Of a DNA stretch of 64,000 nt, positions 7,255 through 20,557 are shown piece by piece. A model generated the notes under the pieces. That model was not told where the DNA came from. It searched no databases and saw nothing but the letters and a program-made list of their open reading frames with translations. Both the position numbers and the translations under genes were made by a program. Each line of letters begins with the position of its first letter. Within the stretch, counting starts at the first letter, position 1. Source of the stretch: Antedon mediterranea (Eukaryota; Echinodermata; Crinoidea; Comatulida; Antedonidae); assembly GCF_964355755.1 (NCBI RefSeq), contig NC_092675.1, positions 22,794,412-22,858,411 of the forward strand. Direction: 5' to 3'.

Positions 7255-10157
7255 ATGGGAAATATTGCATTTCGGGAAGACAAAATGGCAACTGACGATA
7301 CAATCGCTGCTCTTGAGACAAGATTAAAATTACTGGAATCCAGAGTTTGGAACAGAAATTCTGACACGAACTATGATGATTCAAAAGTATGTATATTTGT
7401 GTATACTATTTATAAAAAATGTGCTATTTAATTGCCCGTGTGTCTAAACTTACGAAAAACGCCCATTTTATTATCGTCAGGCCCAATAATGTCAATGCAG
7501 AAGAGTGAGAGTAATGGTCTACCGCGCCACCGCCCGTCGTATGGTGTCGGCCAGTGAACAAACCTTTTGGCATGACCTAGGCCTAGCCACAAACCAAAGC
7601 AGTTAAGCTTCAGCACTAAGCCCACACGTCATTTATCCCATGCGCTGTCTGTAACAACCTAGCCTATTCCTAGGCTAGATATTAAATTGACAATTTTTAA
7701 CAATAAATTAAATATCATTTTTGTATTGCAGTTAGTTGACGACATTCACAACATACGAAAAAGGCTTTACAATGCAGTTCTTGGCAAGGAAAAGATACAG
7801 GCAATGTGGAAACGAAGTAAGTAACTTTGAGGGTTTTAACTTTTGAGGGACTGCCATTACTTGTGTTTATAACCAATTATTAAATAAACCATTAAAAATG
7901 TACTGTATTAAAACAAAGATATTTATTCTTTAGTCACTTTCATATAAATAAACTTAGACATAAAGTGCAGGCCTTGTCTTTGTAAAATTGTAGGTGTGCT
8001 ACATACAAATTTACAGATACAGATACAGATTCATTTATTGTCCAAAATATTAATGGAAATTACAGTGCTCATAAACCTTGGCTTGCCTAAAATAAATATA
8101 AATATAAAGAAATTCCAGTCCTCAATACACTCAGGGGTGCAGTAGGTGTGCTGTTTATATTTTGGTGGGTAGAAGTAAATCACCCTAACCCTCACCCTCA
8201 AAGGCGGTTTAGGAGTGTGTTAGGTGAGTGATCGCACTCACTCACCTCAAAAGAAAAGTCCCTTCTACCGTTTCACTCTCTTTTACAGTATTTAGAAAGA
8301 CTTTAATATATTTTAATATCATTTTTTAAACTTTTTTTTTTTCAGTGGACGAGTTGAAATTTTGCCTAGACCCTGAATCAATTGAAAAGATGACAATTTT
8401 TGAAGATGCAAAAGCTGATATCATTCTCAATGGTAAATATATGTAGACATTGTATGGGTATTATAATTTGATGCCAGAAAGTGGATGCCAGAAAGTTAAT
8501 TGGTTTTAGAAACTATTTTTACATGTATTATTTGTACTTGGCCCTCGTGAGACAAGTTTTCATATCTAGTGAGAGCCCAGTTATTAAACTGAATATATGC
8601 GAATGAATAAAAAACAATGTTCATATTTGTTTTCCACAGAGGAAGGTCACTTAAAGGAACAAGCCAAACAACTGGAACAAGTTGAACAACTCAAATCTAT
8701 TTTGGACAGCGACCATTTAAAAGGTGCATTTATTCTTTCTACATGAATAAAATAATACTAGAAAAAAGCAAGGAAAGTTTCCTTAATCATGTAATGTTTC
8801 CTGAGTTGAAACGTCTCTAATTTATTAACATACAAAATGTTCCTTCAACGCTGGAGGCCTCAGGTGTTTTTAGTCTTTTTCGACATATTATAATGCATGT
8901 TTTTTCTTCTGGGCACTGCTAAGGGGCTCCCATAAGCTTTGGGGCCCCTCGGTTTAGCCAGTGAGCGCTCATAGCCGTTATCCCAATGTTAATATATCTA
9001 CCAACAAGTTGATGTTATGTTGGGGCCTAGGCATAAAAATACTTAAAAATTTTTCTTTTAGTATCTTCAAAATCATCAGATAAACTTCAGCCGCTTATAA
9101 CAGTACAGGTAGACCAACAGGTAAAATTTATCTTTTCTATTGATTGATATTAAATTGCAATCTGTGATATTTTTATCACTGATAATCAAATTTATATCAA
9201 AATGCCATTCCATATACAGTAATTGTCTTGATGGTGATGTCAAATATCAAAATAGTTTTGAAACGTTGACAAAAGAAGTTTAATTAAAATGGATGTTCTA
9301 GTATTGTATGCTCAAATGTTTGTAACAGCAGTTGTACATGTCATAACTAATGATGACATCACAACCACCACTGATGACATCACAACCACCACTGATGACA
9401 TCACAACCACCTGCACTATAATGTGAATACAGTGCGAAAGGGACAAAGCAATTAAAAAATGATTGTGACTTGATGTTTTGTAGATATTGTTCATTATAAT
9501 TTTTCCTTTTAGGATAAAGCAGCAAAGTTAGATGAAGAAACCAGACAACTACTTGAAGCCTACAATAATATTGTATCCTTTCTAAAACAATGTAGATATT
9601 CTCCAGGTATAAACTATATTTTGATTACAAACATAACATGAATCAAGATTACATTTTGATAGCAGAATAAAGAGAAATTAAAAACGTCCACAGTTCTAAT
9701 AGCACTAGTGTCATTGGTTGTGTAAGATTGGTGTTTGTTGTGCCATGGTGTGCTCGTACAGTCGGCTTTTGAAGGTTTTTTGGTTACTAGTTGAGCAAAT
9801 AGTAAATTCCATTTCCCAAAAAATTATTGTTCACCAGATAGGCAGGTTGATCTTTATAAAAGCACTATAGAAATGACAGTGTTATGTTATAGATTGTTTA
9901 AACATTAGGCTAAAATTGATGTTTTGTATCCATTTCATATTTTTATACAAATATTATTCTCTCAAAACATTATGATATTATATAATAATATCATCACAAA
10001 AATATTTGTTATGTTACAGTTGTTACTTGTTAATAATGACATGTCTTTCTTAACAATCTACCAGATCACCATGGTATCAAAACAGTTTGTATTATGGGAT
10101 GAAATTATCACAGCACAGGAAATAAAACAAAATCTAAGGAGTAAAGAACATTTATGA
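7255..10157 (+). CDS. DCTN3: Dynactin subunit 3 (p24), seven coding exons
   Basis: Dynactin p24 belongs to the shoulder/sidearm of the dynactin complex, which couples dynein to cargo and microtubules. Coding exons: 7225(ATG 7255 or 7285)-7386, 7732-7816, 8346-8432, 8640-8723, 9062-9120, 9513-9572 and 10065-10157; every intron is GT-AG and all phases agree. From the ATG at 7285 the protein is 189 aa, close to the 186 aa of human p24. Diagnostic matches are the N-terminal ALETRLKLLESRV, the central LDPESIEKM and the C-terminal VSKQFVLWDE, corresponding to LDPEYIDRI and LSKQFVQWDE in human. The protein is largely helical, as expected for the family. An in-frame TGA at 7225 limits the start to 7255 (10 residues longer) or 7285; the latter aligns with the human start. 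Intron 5 holds a 21-bp repeat and intron 2 a LINE tail. Confidence 0.93.
8015..8160 (-). mobile_element. 3' tail fragment of a non-LTR element
   Basis: Read on the minus strand, this ends in GACAATAAATGAATC followed by three TGTATC units. Such a microsatellite tail is typical of CR1/L2-like retrotransposon 3' ends. No coding part remains. It lies in DCTN3 intron 2. Confidence 0.4.
8223..8246. repeat. Short hairpin
   Basis: GGTGAGTGA and TCACTCACC are exact inverse complements around a 6-base loop, in DCTN3 intron 2. Confidence 0.6.
9351..9411. repeat. 21-bp tandem repeat, three copies
   Basis: A unit beginning TGATGACATCACAACCACCA is repeated nearly perfectly three times in DCTN3 intron 5. 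The TGACATCA core is one base from a CRE. The unit is a multiple of three, so spurious ORFs appear on the minus strand. Confidence 0.85.
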
Positions 10158-10353
10158 AGAGCGCCACCTATTCTATATAAAGAGCACCCCTATTCTCACG
10201 AATGAAATAATTATTATGGTGTTAAATAATGTTTAAAAATATTATATGAAACAGGAGCAGACCAATTTGGGGAGACATTATTCCCAATTTTTAATTCAGA
10301 TTTGCACTTATTTATATTATCATTAGTGCTTGGCAATTTCAATATCTCTTTCT

Positions 10354-10359
10354 AATAAA
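10354..10359 (+). terminator. Likely DCTN3 polyadenylation signal
   Basis: First canonical AATAAA downstream of the stop codon (about 200 bp), in an AT-rich 3'UTR. A second AATAAA lies at 10509. Confidence 0.5.
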
Positions 10360-13300
10360 CAATCAACAGGTGGTATTATTTCACATGTTGAGGGTAAAAA
10401 GAACCAAATCCTTGGGAGTAATTTCAGATTTTTTTTTTGCCACAACTAGCTGGGGAGAGGGAGTTTATTTATTTGTACAAAGTAATTTAAAATCTACAAC
10501 AAATTTTCAATAAACTTACACATCATATTACGAACATTGCTACCTAATCAATTTTTCGAAACTTTCTATTATTTAAAAGTCGAAGATAGTCAAGTCTCGG
10601 GTCCATTCTATTGTTGCCACAGATTGATATCTATGAATGGATGATTAGTTGTGAACACGGACGCTAGTTGATCATACCCAGTACGTTTTGATCGTGATTT
10701 GATCATTCGGGAAACCACCTCACAAGTTTGTTTTTTACATACCCCATACGTGGTGTACCACAAACTTATATCAACATTATATCAAAAAGATTACCATAAT
10801 TCGTCAAATTAAAATCTTTCCAACTATTGAATCTATCGGTACTGTATACAGTATATTTAATTATTACAACTATTTATTTGTTATTGTTGTTGGTAGGATT
10901 GGTGCTGTCGTAGTATTTGAAAATGTTAATTGTGGTCAACTATTAGTTTTGAAGTAGTAACGTAAATATTTTGTTTTAAATGTTTCAAATATATTGCATA
11001 TTTATTCAACATTAAAATTGTTTACATAATTTAAACTATATAATAGGAAAATATTTAACACAAACTGCAACAGATTGTATGTACAAAAATAGACGCATAC
11101 AGTCCCGAGAAATGTAAGATAAGCCCACATTTATCCCGTCACCGGACGGAGTTCGGTCTCGTCTGTACGTATTATCTATTTGTTGGTGCTTTTAGTAGAA
11201 ATTAGGCCTACGAACAATTTATTTCGTATTCCTAAAAATTTCATTGGGATTTTTACGTATCTTCTGAATTAGATATGCTATCGTCTAGGCATATTTAGTT
11301 CATGTTCAAAGGTGATTATGTATTAGAAATAAAGGGAGTTGATATTTTCTCCTATGAGTTCATCTGGGATTGGTTTGTTATTATTATTATGTGATTATTC
11401 ACATGGGTGGGTTAGGCGTGCAACACAACAACAGATTCGTATTGATTTTATTGATTAATTTACCCAGGGATGAGTAATAGACTGCTATCAATATGTCATG
11501 ATTTGTTTGTAGCATGGAGTAAAAAATAAGAAGAATAATTATTCTTTACTCCATGTTTGTAGTCAGTAGACTAGGCAGTTTATGATGTTTAAATAAATAT
11601 ATCTACTGTGTGTTAAGTGCCAAGATGTTTTGCTGCTGATTCTGCTCTTTATACTGTATTTTTATCAACTTTTATAAGGCAAACAACATGCATACAATAC
11701 ATTTGGTCAAAGATAATCTACAATGGAAGACTTACTCGAACCATGGCTGAAATAGCACATTAATTAATTCACGTGACACAAGCGTTAAAATTGGTCCATA
11801 TTAACATTTTAAAATATCTAATTTACGAGCATAATTTTGCATATCTTATATATTATATAACTATATATAAAACATGGATGTTTTACTTTATCTCCATTGA
11901 GATCCAGCCACTGATACCCACAGCATTGTCATTTTTCAGTAATTTGCCTTTGGATTTATATTAAAACATATAAATATATAATTCTGTTTGCACTATGGCA
12001 TGTTACAGATGCGTTCAGATTTTATAATGAATTATGGTGAATCTATTTTGAGATTAAAATGTTTTCATTTTTCCCTTATTCGTTGAGATCTCTCAACTGT
12101 CGATGTACATTGCGTTGTACTACTAATCATTAACACGTGCTGACGTCATGGGAATAGAGTATCCGTTTATCAGCCAATAGAAACATAGTTATTATAATAT
12201 TGTGACGACAGAAGTGATCTTTACGTGTTATTAACGGATGAAATATATCGTCGTTTCAAAATAATTTCCCCGAGTTTAGCAGGTGAATTTAACGCGTGTG
12301 TTTAAATATAACTCTGTTTCTAAACATTGTCATATTTTTTAAGACTTAGAAACTCTGAAATTATAATCTGACCTTTCATGTATATATTTTTAGCACTGGT
12401 GGCCAGGCATATAATTGAGATATAATTGTAATTACAGTGTTTACTGGACACGAGTCGTCGTTGATGTGATTGGTTATTTCGTAATTTAATGCCCCCGGGA
12501 AATGCATTTTCTCAGAAAGTGTGTCATTTTTTCTGTAACAAATTGTCTATAAAAATAATTATGTCTATTAAAGATTATCGTATAACCCCAGCACTGAACT
12601 TAATTTAACTTTATTTATGCTTTTTGATGACCAAAAGACCTGTATAGTACTAGTATAGGCCTACTTTATATATTTTATATACACGTTTTATGCCATTTTA
12701 ACCCTCATTTTTAGTATAGTTTACTATAGGCCTACTTTTTCTTGTATTGCTGAAATGAATGATAGAATGAATATTTAATTATGATATTTGTCACGTGACA
12801 GTGGAATGATTAGGAAGGTCCATATCACAACGCTTGATTCCTCAATAAAAAAACTCATAAATAAATAAAAAAAATAAAGCTCATCTGTTCTCCAAAAAAA
12901 AGAAGAAGAAATCCACAACATTTCGTTTTGTAGAGTAGGCCTATGTGAGGCATTGTTTAGCCTTATTTCGAATCGCTATTTATATTATTTTCGCGCCGGG
13001 CCTTTTTAGGCAGTTTTATTCAAGAGAGGACGGAGGAAATCTAGAAATCTATAGTATCACGCGGAAACTTAAGGTTACTACGGCTGAAAAATGGGTATTT
13101 TGAAACTCGGACTGAGCATGCGCAAACCACAAAGCACGTCTGGGAAAAGATGGATGAGATGCAGACAGTAGTAAGACCAGTTCAATAAACTATTTCATTT
13201 TAAAATCATAATCTAATAATTTTAATCCCAGACAAAATACCTTTTTGCCCTCGATAAGTTAATTAGTTAAGCACGTGGCCATATTAAAAATAGCTATGAC

Positions 13301-16300
13301 AAATGAATTAAGTTGGCCATTAACTGGAACTCAGCGGACGAGAATAGTACAACAGAAATATATGACCATGGATTGCGGATGTTATTTAATACCACATGAA
13401 AATGTTTAATGTGTGTTGATATCTATAATTAAAGTGCGGTGGAGGTTAGCAAAAATACCGCACAGATTGTGAACATTTGAATCCGGTTGATATTATTTCA
13501 TTATTGTCGAATGCGGATAATGATGACATGAAAAATGTCAAACTATTTTATTTGTTAGATTATTGAATCACGAGTTGTTTTCCAGTGTTCTTTGTATCTC
13601 TGTATACTGAGCAAGCCGACCTCTACCTTTATTTATTCAATGGAGAATAATTATACAGAAAAGTTACCGGCTGAGGATGAAACTACAATAGTTCTGCCTA
13701 CAAAATTAATAATAATATAGGGCCTATATCAATGTTAACGACATTTTGAATCAACAATAATGTGTTAAATAATATGATTTTATGTAATGACATGAGATAA
13801 TTATGAATGTGATCAAAAGTGGTGTTTTTGCCACAAAAGAGAAAACAAAAATATATGTCAAGTTGTTTTATGTTCAATTGGACAGTGTGCAATATTTTGT
13901 TTACTCTCAATCCCTTAGATTCCCTGATTTAGTTAAGTGATAATTGGTAATCGATCAGTGATTATGGTTCGGTTGTTATTTTCTATTAAAGTCTTAATAT
14001 AGCCACTACTGACGCAAACTGGCAAGCTCTCATTAGCAAACACAAGACATAACGCGCCGAGTCTTCGAACATTGAAAACGTGTATTACGTAGAAGTGACG
14101 TAAACCAGTTCATTGTGAAATATCAAAAATAAATGTTCACGTTAATTTTCATCAAAGAATATGATTTTCATGAATTTCAAAATTACAAGACATAATGTTA
14201 CGTCACGTGCCGAAGCTGTCGGGTTACTGGTCAGCTGAAGGCATACAACATAAAATATTCACTTCAATAATAATTCGACCCCAATAATTCGACCCCAAGT
14301 GTGATTCCCCTCCATATACAAAATAAGTGTTCATTAGGCCTATGTGGTGGAACATTCCTCATTTGGGTTATTGAAATCCATTTCTAATTACAGTACAAAT
14401 GTCGTCATCTTTGGATGGCAGGCCGTTCTATAAATAGCAAGTACATAATATATTTTATATTATAGTGGCTAATTAAAGCCGCATCTTAAGTGCACATCGC
14501 GTTGTAACTATAGCAACCGGTTTATGTAAACACATTTTTTCTGTTCGTTCACAAATGACAGAGAATGAGATAGGCCTAACGAAATAAAAGAAATATTAGC
14601 ATTTAATACAATCATTTTTTTTATGTAGGATAACATGTTCAGATATGTTGTGCTGCGAATACAGTCCCACAACACGGAATACTATACATAACCGGTACAT
14701 TTTGATAGGATATTGCCTTTTGCTCATGTTTGTAGCCTACCCATAATAATACACACAAATGAAATCTGGGTCTACTGATCATTCAATATATGAATGATCA
14801 AGGCCAAAGTAATATGTACGATCATCAACTTATGACAATTTGTATTTTTATTTACTTTATCTAACTAAAATGGGTGAGTGAACTGCGCGGACGTAGTAAA
14901 CAGCCACTCGTCTGCGAGTCATCATACGACCGCCCTTAAACTTGGTGGCTATCTTACCGGTCAAATCAGACCAAACATAGGCCTACATTTTGTAGGTCAC
15001 GCCATCTAACAGTTTAAACAGTCGAAATAATTTCCATTTGGAATTGACGACGTCGTATCGGCATGTAGGCTAGGCACTATAAGTTAAAATCTATTAATCT
15101 ATAACTCATTTATTAATTTATAATTATTTGGACTATAAAGTAATTTATTTTAATTTTAATTTAATCAACTTTGTTTAATGAGGGTGACTCAAAACATGCA
15201 TGAGGCCCTCAACACTTAAAAAATCGGAACGATAACAAATACAAAAAGACGAGAAAAAGGAAAATAAAAGTAATGTTTTGTATTAAGAAATTATAATATT
15301 AAAAAAGAATTTTATCTTGAATAGTCGGTACACTAAAATATATAAATTAAAAACTTTAATGCTATGCGTTTGACCTCCTTTTATATTAGGAGGCATTCAT
15401 TATTAAAAGGGAAATTCCCGAGTTCGTATGCTTCATTTTCTCATCATAAATTATTCCTGCACTCCCTGAAATTTTAAACCTAAAATCCCATGTAGATAGA
15501 TATCCCTTTAAGCGGCCAGTTAATTGTTTGGCCTAGTTCAAACTTGTTCTACTAGTAGAGGCTTTATTAAATTATTTACTACAATTTTCCTCGTTTTTTT
15601 GTTATTTATCATGGAGCTCCATGTATTTATATTGGCCTACCATACGAGCAAAAAATAATATTCTAAACAAATTAATAAGTACATTGCGACTTGTGATGAT
15701 GTATGAGTCATGTGGCAGTATGGGAGTTTAGTGACCAGCCACCCACTTATCTCCACGCATGCGGAAATTATTATCATTATTTTGTACAGCTATCATTAAT
15801 ATTATTGTTTTGAACTATTACCGACCTCATTGACATAGTTGCGTAAACACGGAAGTAGCTGCTAGGTTGCGTCACCTGAAGATGGTATGAAACCCGTGAT
15901 ATGATTGGTTAGCATTTACACGTCATTTAGGGGACGTCCCCATTAGTAAGGTATAACAATTCATATGTTTTATAGCTATTTCGGGATTTTTAAAAGAATT
16001 TCTTAATATTGAATGTTAATATTAAAAAGTAAAATACGTTGTAATGCAATTTTACAAATGGTTGTATTTATTCACTTTTATTTTGGGGTATTTTTAACGT
16101 TCACACGGGCGTTCACACAAACATTCATTGAAATCCCACTTAATACTTTGACCAATCAAATATAGGCTTTCTCCATTCATGGTAATTGTTTAGACATCAC
16201 TGCTCCGATAAAAATCGCATGCAGTACGTTGGAAGGGAAAGCAGGGTCATCATTACTACAACGGAGTTCTGAACGAGAGGAAGGCACATTCAAAGCAGAA

Positions 16301-16362
16301 AATAATTCACTGTAGGGCATACGACCGTTGTTTTTAATAGTGAATATTATTCTGTACCGAAG
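10360..16362. other. Gene-poor AT-rich region between DCTN3 and LARP6
   Basis: No coding exon that I can support. It holds a 43-nt hairpin at 11513-11555, a CRE (TGACGTCA) at 12141-12148, a doubled AATAATTCGACCCC at 14269-14297 and several TAGGCCTA palindromes. The last few hundred bases should contain the LARP6 promoter and 5'UTR, but no TATA box is obvious. Confidence 0.6.
11513..11555. repeat. Hairpin/cruciform sequence
   Basis: The arms CATGGAGTAAA and TTTACTCCATG are exact inverse complements. The loop itself contains the 12-bp palindrome GAATAATTATTC. A GTTTGTAG flank is nearly repeated on both sides. Confidence 0.65.
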
Positions 16363-17907
16363 ATGAGTGAAATTAATGCTTTGAATATTGCCGTACACGG
16401 TTCAGAAGCCGACGAAAAGCTAGCCATGGTGTTGAGCAAAACACCACCACCGCTTGTCCACATCTCCCGGGTGAAAGAGGAGGGACGGGCGGCGACAGAT
16501 GGGAGTGAAATAGACAGCTTTGATAGCCAGGCTTCCCTATCTGAAAGCGATGATGAACAATTTGTAGATGCTGAAGAAGACCTAAATGTTGCGAATAAAG
16601 AGAATGGACTGAAAAAGAATGAAAAACGTGTTAAGAGCGATATTGAAAACAACAACAATAAACCCTGGCAGCCTCCAGACGAGGAACTACAGGAGAAAAT
16701 TGTAAAACAAGTTGAGTTTTATTTCTCTGACACAAACATAACAAAGGATGCATTTCTTCTGAAGCATGTGAAACGAAATCGTGAAGGTTACGTAAGTTTA
16801 AAGCTCATTACTTCTTTTAAAAAAGTAAAGAAATTAACAAAAGACTGGAGAAGTGTTCGCCATAGCCTACAGCAGAGGTCTGTAAGTTTAGTTGTGAATC
16901 CAGATGGAAAGAAAGTGAAGCGAAAAGACCCACTACCTGAATATGATGAAACAACACCATCAAGGACCGTTATTGTTGTTAATTTACCATCGCAAAATCC
17001 TACCATTGAGAATGTCAATGAATTGTTTAAGGAATGTGGTGAAATCAGCCTTGTACGGATCATTCGTCCAGGAAAGTCCGTCCCCCCAGACATTCGCAAA
17101 CACATGGGGAAACACTATGATATTGGAAATACTCTGTGTGCACTTGTTGAATTTGAAAAATCTGAGTCTGCGCTGAATGCTGTGAAACTGATGAGCAATG
17201 ACGATAATTGGCGTACAGGTATGCATGTCACATTGCTTGCCCCAAAGAAAAATAAAAAGGAACCGGGAAAAACAAAAGAGGATGGACAGACCCTCTCACC
17301 ACAGCAGAGGAGTTTAACGCCAGTTGGCAGTGGTGCAGAATCTGATGGAAGCATGAAAGGGGATGAAAAACGTCGTCGTCGTAGAAATAAAAGAAAAAAT
17401 CGTGTTGAAGAACTAGTGAATGAGGGCGGGGATAACAGTTCGTCCGAGCCTGAACTTTCACCGTCAACAGATAGACGACAGCAAAGCAAACCAGTAGCCA
17501 TCCCACAAGCAAGAAGTCCTAATCTTCTAAGCCCAGCCACTACACCAAAATCTAGTCCAGTAAACAGTCCACACAGTAGCCCCCGTGTGCAGAAAAAGAG
17601 TATTGGCCGCTCGCCATTAGCTGAAAGCAACCGAGCAAGTCCAAAGAACAGCCCTAAAGGAAGTCCTGAATCAAAATATAAATACAACGATGGATCACCA
17701 CCTGAAGGAAGCAGTCCGTGGGTGCGAAGACGACGTCTTCTTGCGGCAGAATCCTCACCCGCTGCTGGAAATAGTCCTGTTGGCAGTCCGAAGATGATGC
17801 GACATTCTGCGGCTTTGTCTGGTATTATACGCAATCCAAGAGGACCTGATGGAACGCATGGCTTTGCTTGTAGTAAAGGCAGGGGTAAATTTATCTCTGT
17901 GTGTTGA
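16363..17907 (+). CDS. LARP6: La-related protein 6 (acheron), intronless coding sequence
   Basis: LARP6 binds the 5' stem-loop of collagen mRNAs in vertebrates and regulates translation and localisation. The 514-aa product (human 491 aa) has the full architecture: acidic N-terminus (1-100); La motif about 101-185, with PPDEELQEKIVKQVEFYFSD, KDAFLLKHV, GYVSLKLITSFKKVK and LTKDWR; RRM about 200-295; basic stretch 336-347; Ser/Pro-rich linker 360-480 with SPWVRRRR at 451-458; and the C-terminal SUZ-C motif RNPRGPDGTHGFACSKGRG at 490-508. An in-frame TAA at 16303, with no ATG between, fixes the start at 16363. The coding region is a single exon, whereas vertebrate LARP6 is split. It could be the normal gene structure in this lineage or a retrocopy, but all domains are intact and no poly-A remnant is evident. 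Confidence 0.95.
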   Translation: MSEINALNIAVHGSEADEKLAMVLSKTPPPLVHISRVKEEGRAATDGSEIDSFDSQASLSESDDEQFVDAEEDLNVANKENGLKKNEKRVKSDIENNNNKPWQPPDEELQEKIVKQVEFYFSDTNITKDAFLLKHVKRNREGYVSLKLITSFKKVKKLTKDWRSVRHSLQQRSVSLVVNPDGKKVKRKDPLPEYDETTPSRTVIVVNLPSQNPTIENVNELFKECGEISLVRIIRPGKSVPPDIRKHMGKHYDIGNTLCALVEFEKSESALNAVKLMSNDDNWRTGMHVTLLAPKKNKKEPGKTKEDGQTLSPQQRSLTPVGSGAESDGSMKGDEKRRRRRNKRKNRVEELVNEGGDNSSSEPELSPSTDRRQQSKPVAIPQARSPNLLSPATTPKSSPVNSPHSSPRVQKKSIGRSPLAESNRASPKNSPKGSPESKYKYNDGSPPEGSSPWVRRRRLLAAESSPAAGNSPVGSPKMMRHSAALSGIIRNPRGPDGTHGFACSKGRGKFISVC

Positions 17908-20157
17908 GTTTTTCCCTTACTTCAAAGGTGAGGACCTTCTGTATGATACAGTACAGTTTGTTAAGTTTGGATGAACATTCCACATATTTAATTACAGTAT
18001 ATATTTAAAAAAAACCTTAATTATACAGTATTTGTTTACTGTATCATTACACACAACAAAAGCTATATTGTTTCTCAGGGTGCGATATAATTTTTGTTTG
18101 TGTCACCTAACAACAATGTGTGTGATAAAAGCATGGATCTTTGCATTAAAATACATGCACATTTATAAATTAATAACTAAAATTAAAACAATGTATTATA
18201 ATACTTATACGATTTTCTGATCAATGCTTACGTGTACTGTTAGCCTTAATTTGAAACATTTCCATGAATACATTTTATTAACATGAAGAACAGTGTATAA
18301 TGTACAGGAAATTTTACTAATGCTGTACGCAGTACTTTGTGCTATAAATACTGTTTTACTGTACTTTTATTTAAATATATTTATTACAGTACTGGAAAAA
18401 AAATTAATGGAATGTCAAAGCATTAAGAAAATATATACTGTACTGTTGTTTTTTAATCATTATACAGTACTTTGATTTGTTTCCTCTAAGGAAGCCGGAT
18501 TATCCTATAGTACTGGGAAGTGATATTTGGTACCATGCCATTCTAGTTATCAGGAAATGGGGTTACGTTAGGTCACCTAGAGCAAGTTATATCCTGTTTG
18601 GGACATGATATAATAATATATACATGTATAATTGACTAAAGTGGAAGATATTTCCCTATATAAATTAATAGGAATACAGTACAATGATTTATTTTCCCCC
18701 ATTTTTATGTTATTAATTTATTTAAAAATCTAATTTCTGTTTCTTTATAAATTATGGAGATTATTTATTGTTACATACTGTACTATAATTGATAACAAAT
18801 TCTATAAAAAAATAATTACAATTTTATTGACTATTTCTACTAATTGATATTACTTTTCAAGTACAGTAATTCAATTTGTATTGTCTAAAACAGAAATACT
18901 TTTTACCAAAAATTAAAGTGCTTTTAAAAGTTAAACCCATTTTAGATGAAAAATGTTCACTTATTTGAACCACATGTACTTTACAAGTGACTGACTCATC
19001 CCTGTGGTTGAATTAAAACTGAAATTATTCTGGTGGTTTTTTTTTTTTTGAACTACTGTTCACATTTTTATTACAAATCTTTGGATTACTTTTGTACAGA
19101 TATACACTAATTGTACCCCCAACCAAAACAATTTATAGAAATGTTTAGGCCTATAATTTTAAATATTTCAGGTTTTTTTTTTTTATTTAACAGACTTAAT
19201 CTGTGACCAAAGACAGTAATAATTGTATGTTTAATTGTAACATTTATTTGATTGCGTTTGTTTCCCAAAATATTAATCGATAGAAGTATGGTACGCCACT
19301 GTGCCTTCCTTTATCACTTTTTAGTTATTGCTGTTAATTTTCATAAGAGCAGCTCGGTTTCTTCAGTTGATTTAAAAAAAATTATGATTTTCTATTTTTT
19401 GGCATTCTTGTGGCACTATTTAAAGGCCAAGTTCAAGTTTGCATACCACTTTAGTATTATAGAGTATACTTAATACAAAGAGAATAGAAAGAAGTATAGC
19501 CTACCCATTCAAATCCCACCTAAAGTACCGTTCAAGGACTATACCATGTTCTATTCCACAACCAGTAAAATAGTGTGAATAAATGCTTTATCAATAACAA
19601 GGTTATTAAGCAAACATAATACATTGTAAACTTTAAAAACAGAAAAAATATATTTATTGTTAAGATTGTAGATTTGACTGTGTTGAGATTTGTAAATATT
19701 AATATTTAATATTACATAATTTTGTTTTCATTTAATATGATTTATATTGCTTATTTTGTTTGTAACTTAACATTTAATTTGCTACAAATCTAATTAATTA
19801 TTGCAATTCATTTTCTTATATTTTATATAGTAATAATTTGTAAATTAAAGATTTTTATGGAATGAATGTAAGATGCAAAGCAGATGTGGTATGTTAAAAT
19901 TTCAAGCAATTTATGTGTGTTTTTTCAAAAGTTACACAAATGAAAGTAAACTGGTTTGTTGATAAAAAGATAATAATTTTAATTAATTGTGATGCTGTAT
20001 TGATTACTGAGGTATTTATGCCACAAGAGTAAGCATATTTGTATACAGAGTAAAGACTAACATATTCAATTATTATATAACTGACTGGTGTATCAAGATT
20101 TGGTATTACTATTTCGTTTTTTTATGTCAATATGCCTAAAGCATTCCAGATAATAAA
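17908..20157 (+). other. Probable long LARP6 3' untranslated region
   Basis: AT-rich, non-coding sequence with many ACAGTAC/GTACTGT words and T-runs. Candidate AATAAA signals lie at 19578-19583 and 20152-20157; the real cleavage site cannot be told from sequence. Confidence 0.4.
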
Positions 20158-20417
20158 ATTATTTTCTTTTGTTTAAAGCGAAAGAGGCTTGGAATTCTTT
20201 GAATATTTCTTGTCTTTGTTCTGAGTGATTATACTGTATATAAAAAGATACTGTAGTTGTGGACTGTAGAATAGTTAAAAACTGTATATTAAACAGTTTT
20301 AACTGCGATATAGCTTTATTTTGATAAACTATATAATAGTTTTATTATGACTGTCCAAAAAAACCCGTAATTTCATTTCCGAAAGCATGCGCAAAACACC
20401 TTTGAATAGACAACTGA

Positions 20418-20557
20418 GGCTTGGTTCCCATAGAGACGCAACACAATCACGTAGATGCAACGCAAGCGAGCTGACTACAAATGACAAGCAACAGTTTCCA
20501 TCGCTTGTGATTGGTCAAAGCTTGACCTTGTGTTAAATTGCGTCTCTCACCAACTTG
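20418..20557. mobile_element. Degenerate MITE related to the 51-kb element
   Basis: The left part has GCTTGGTTCCC and GAGACGCAACACAA; the right part has TTGTGTTAAATTGCGTCTC, a near inverse complement. The interior shares CGCTTGTGATTGGTCAA with the element at 51040-51224. The ends are worn and no target duplication remains. Confidence 0.55.

Noticed and set aside
9298-9525. Minus-strand ORF with repeated GGCDVIS
   Set aside because: Produced by the 21-bp intronic tandem repeat in DCTN3.
9573-9603. Alternative DCTN3 exon 6 end at the later GT (9606)
   Set aside because: The earlier donor joins to give a sequence that aligns with known p24 proteins; the later one inserts an unrelated stretch.
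16347-17834. Long minus-strand ORFs over LARP6
   Set aside because: Shadows of the LARP6 coding strand; no family resemblance, and the plus strand carries all diagnostic motifs.
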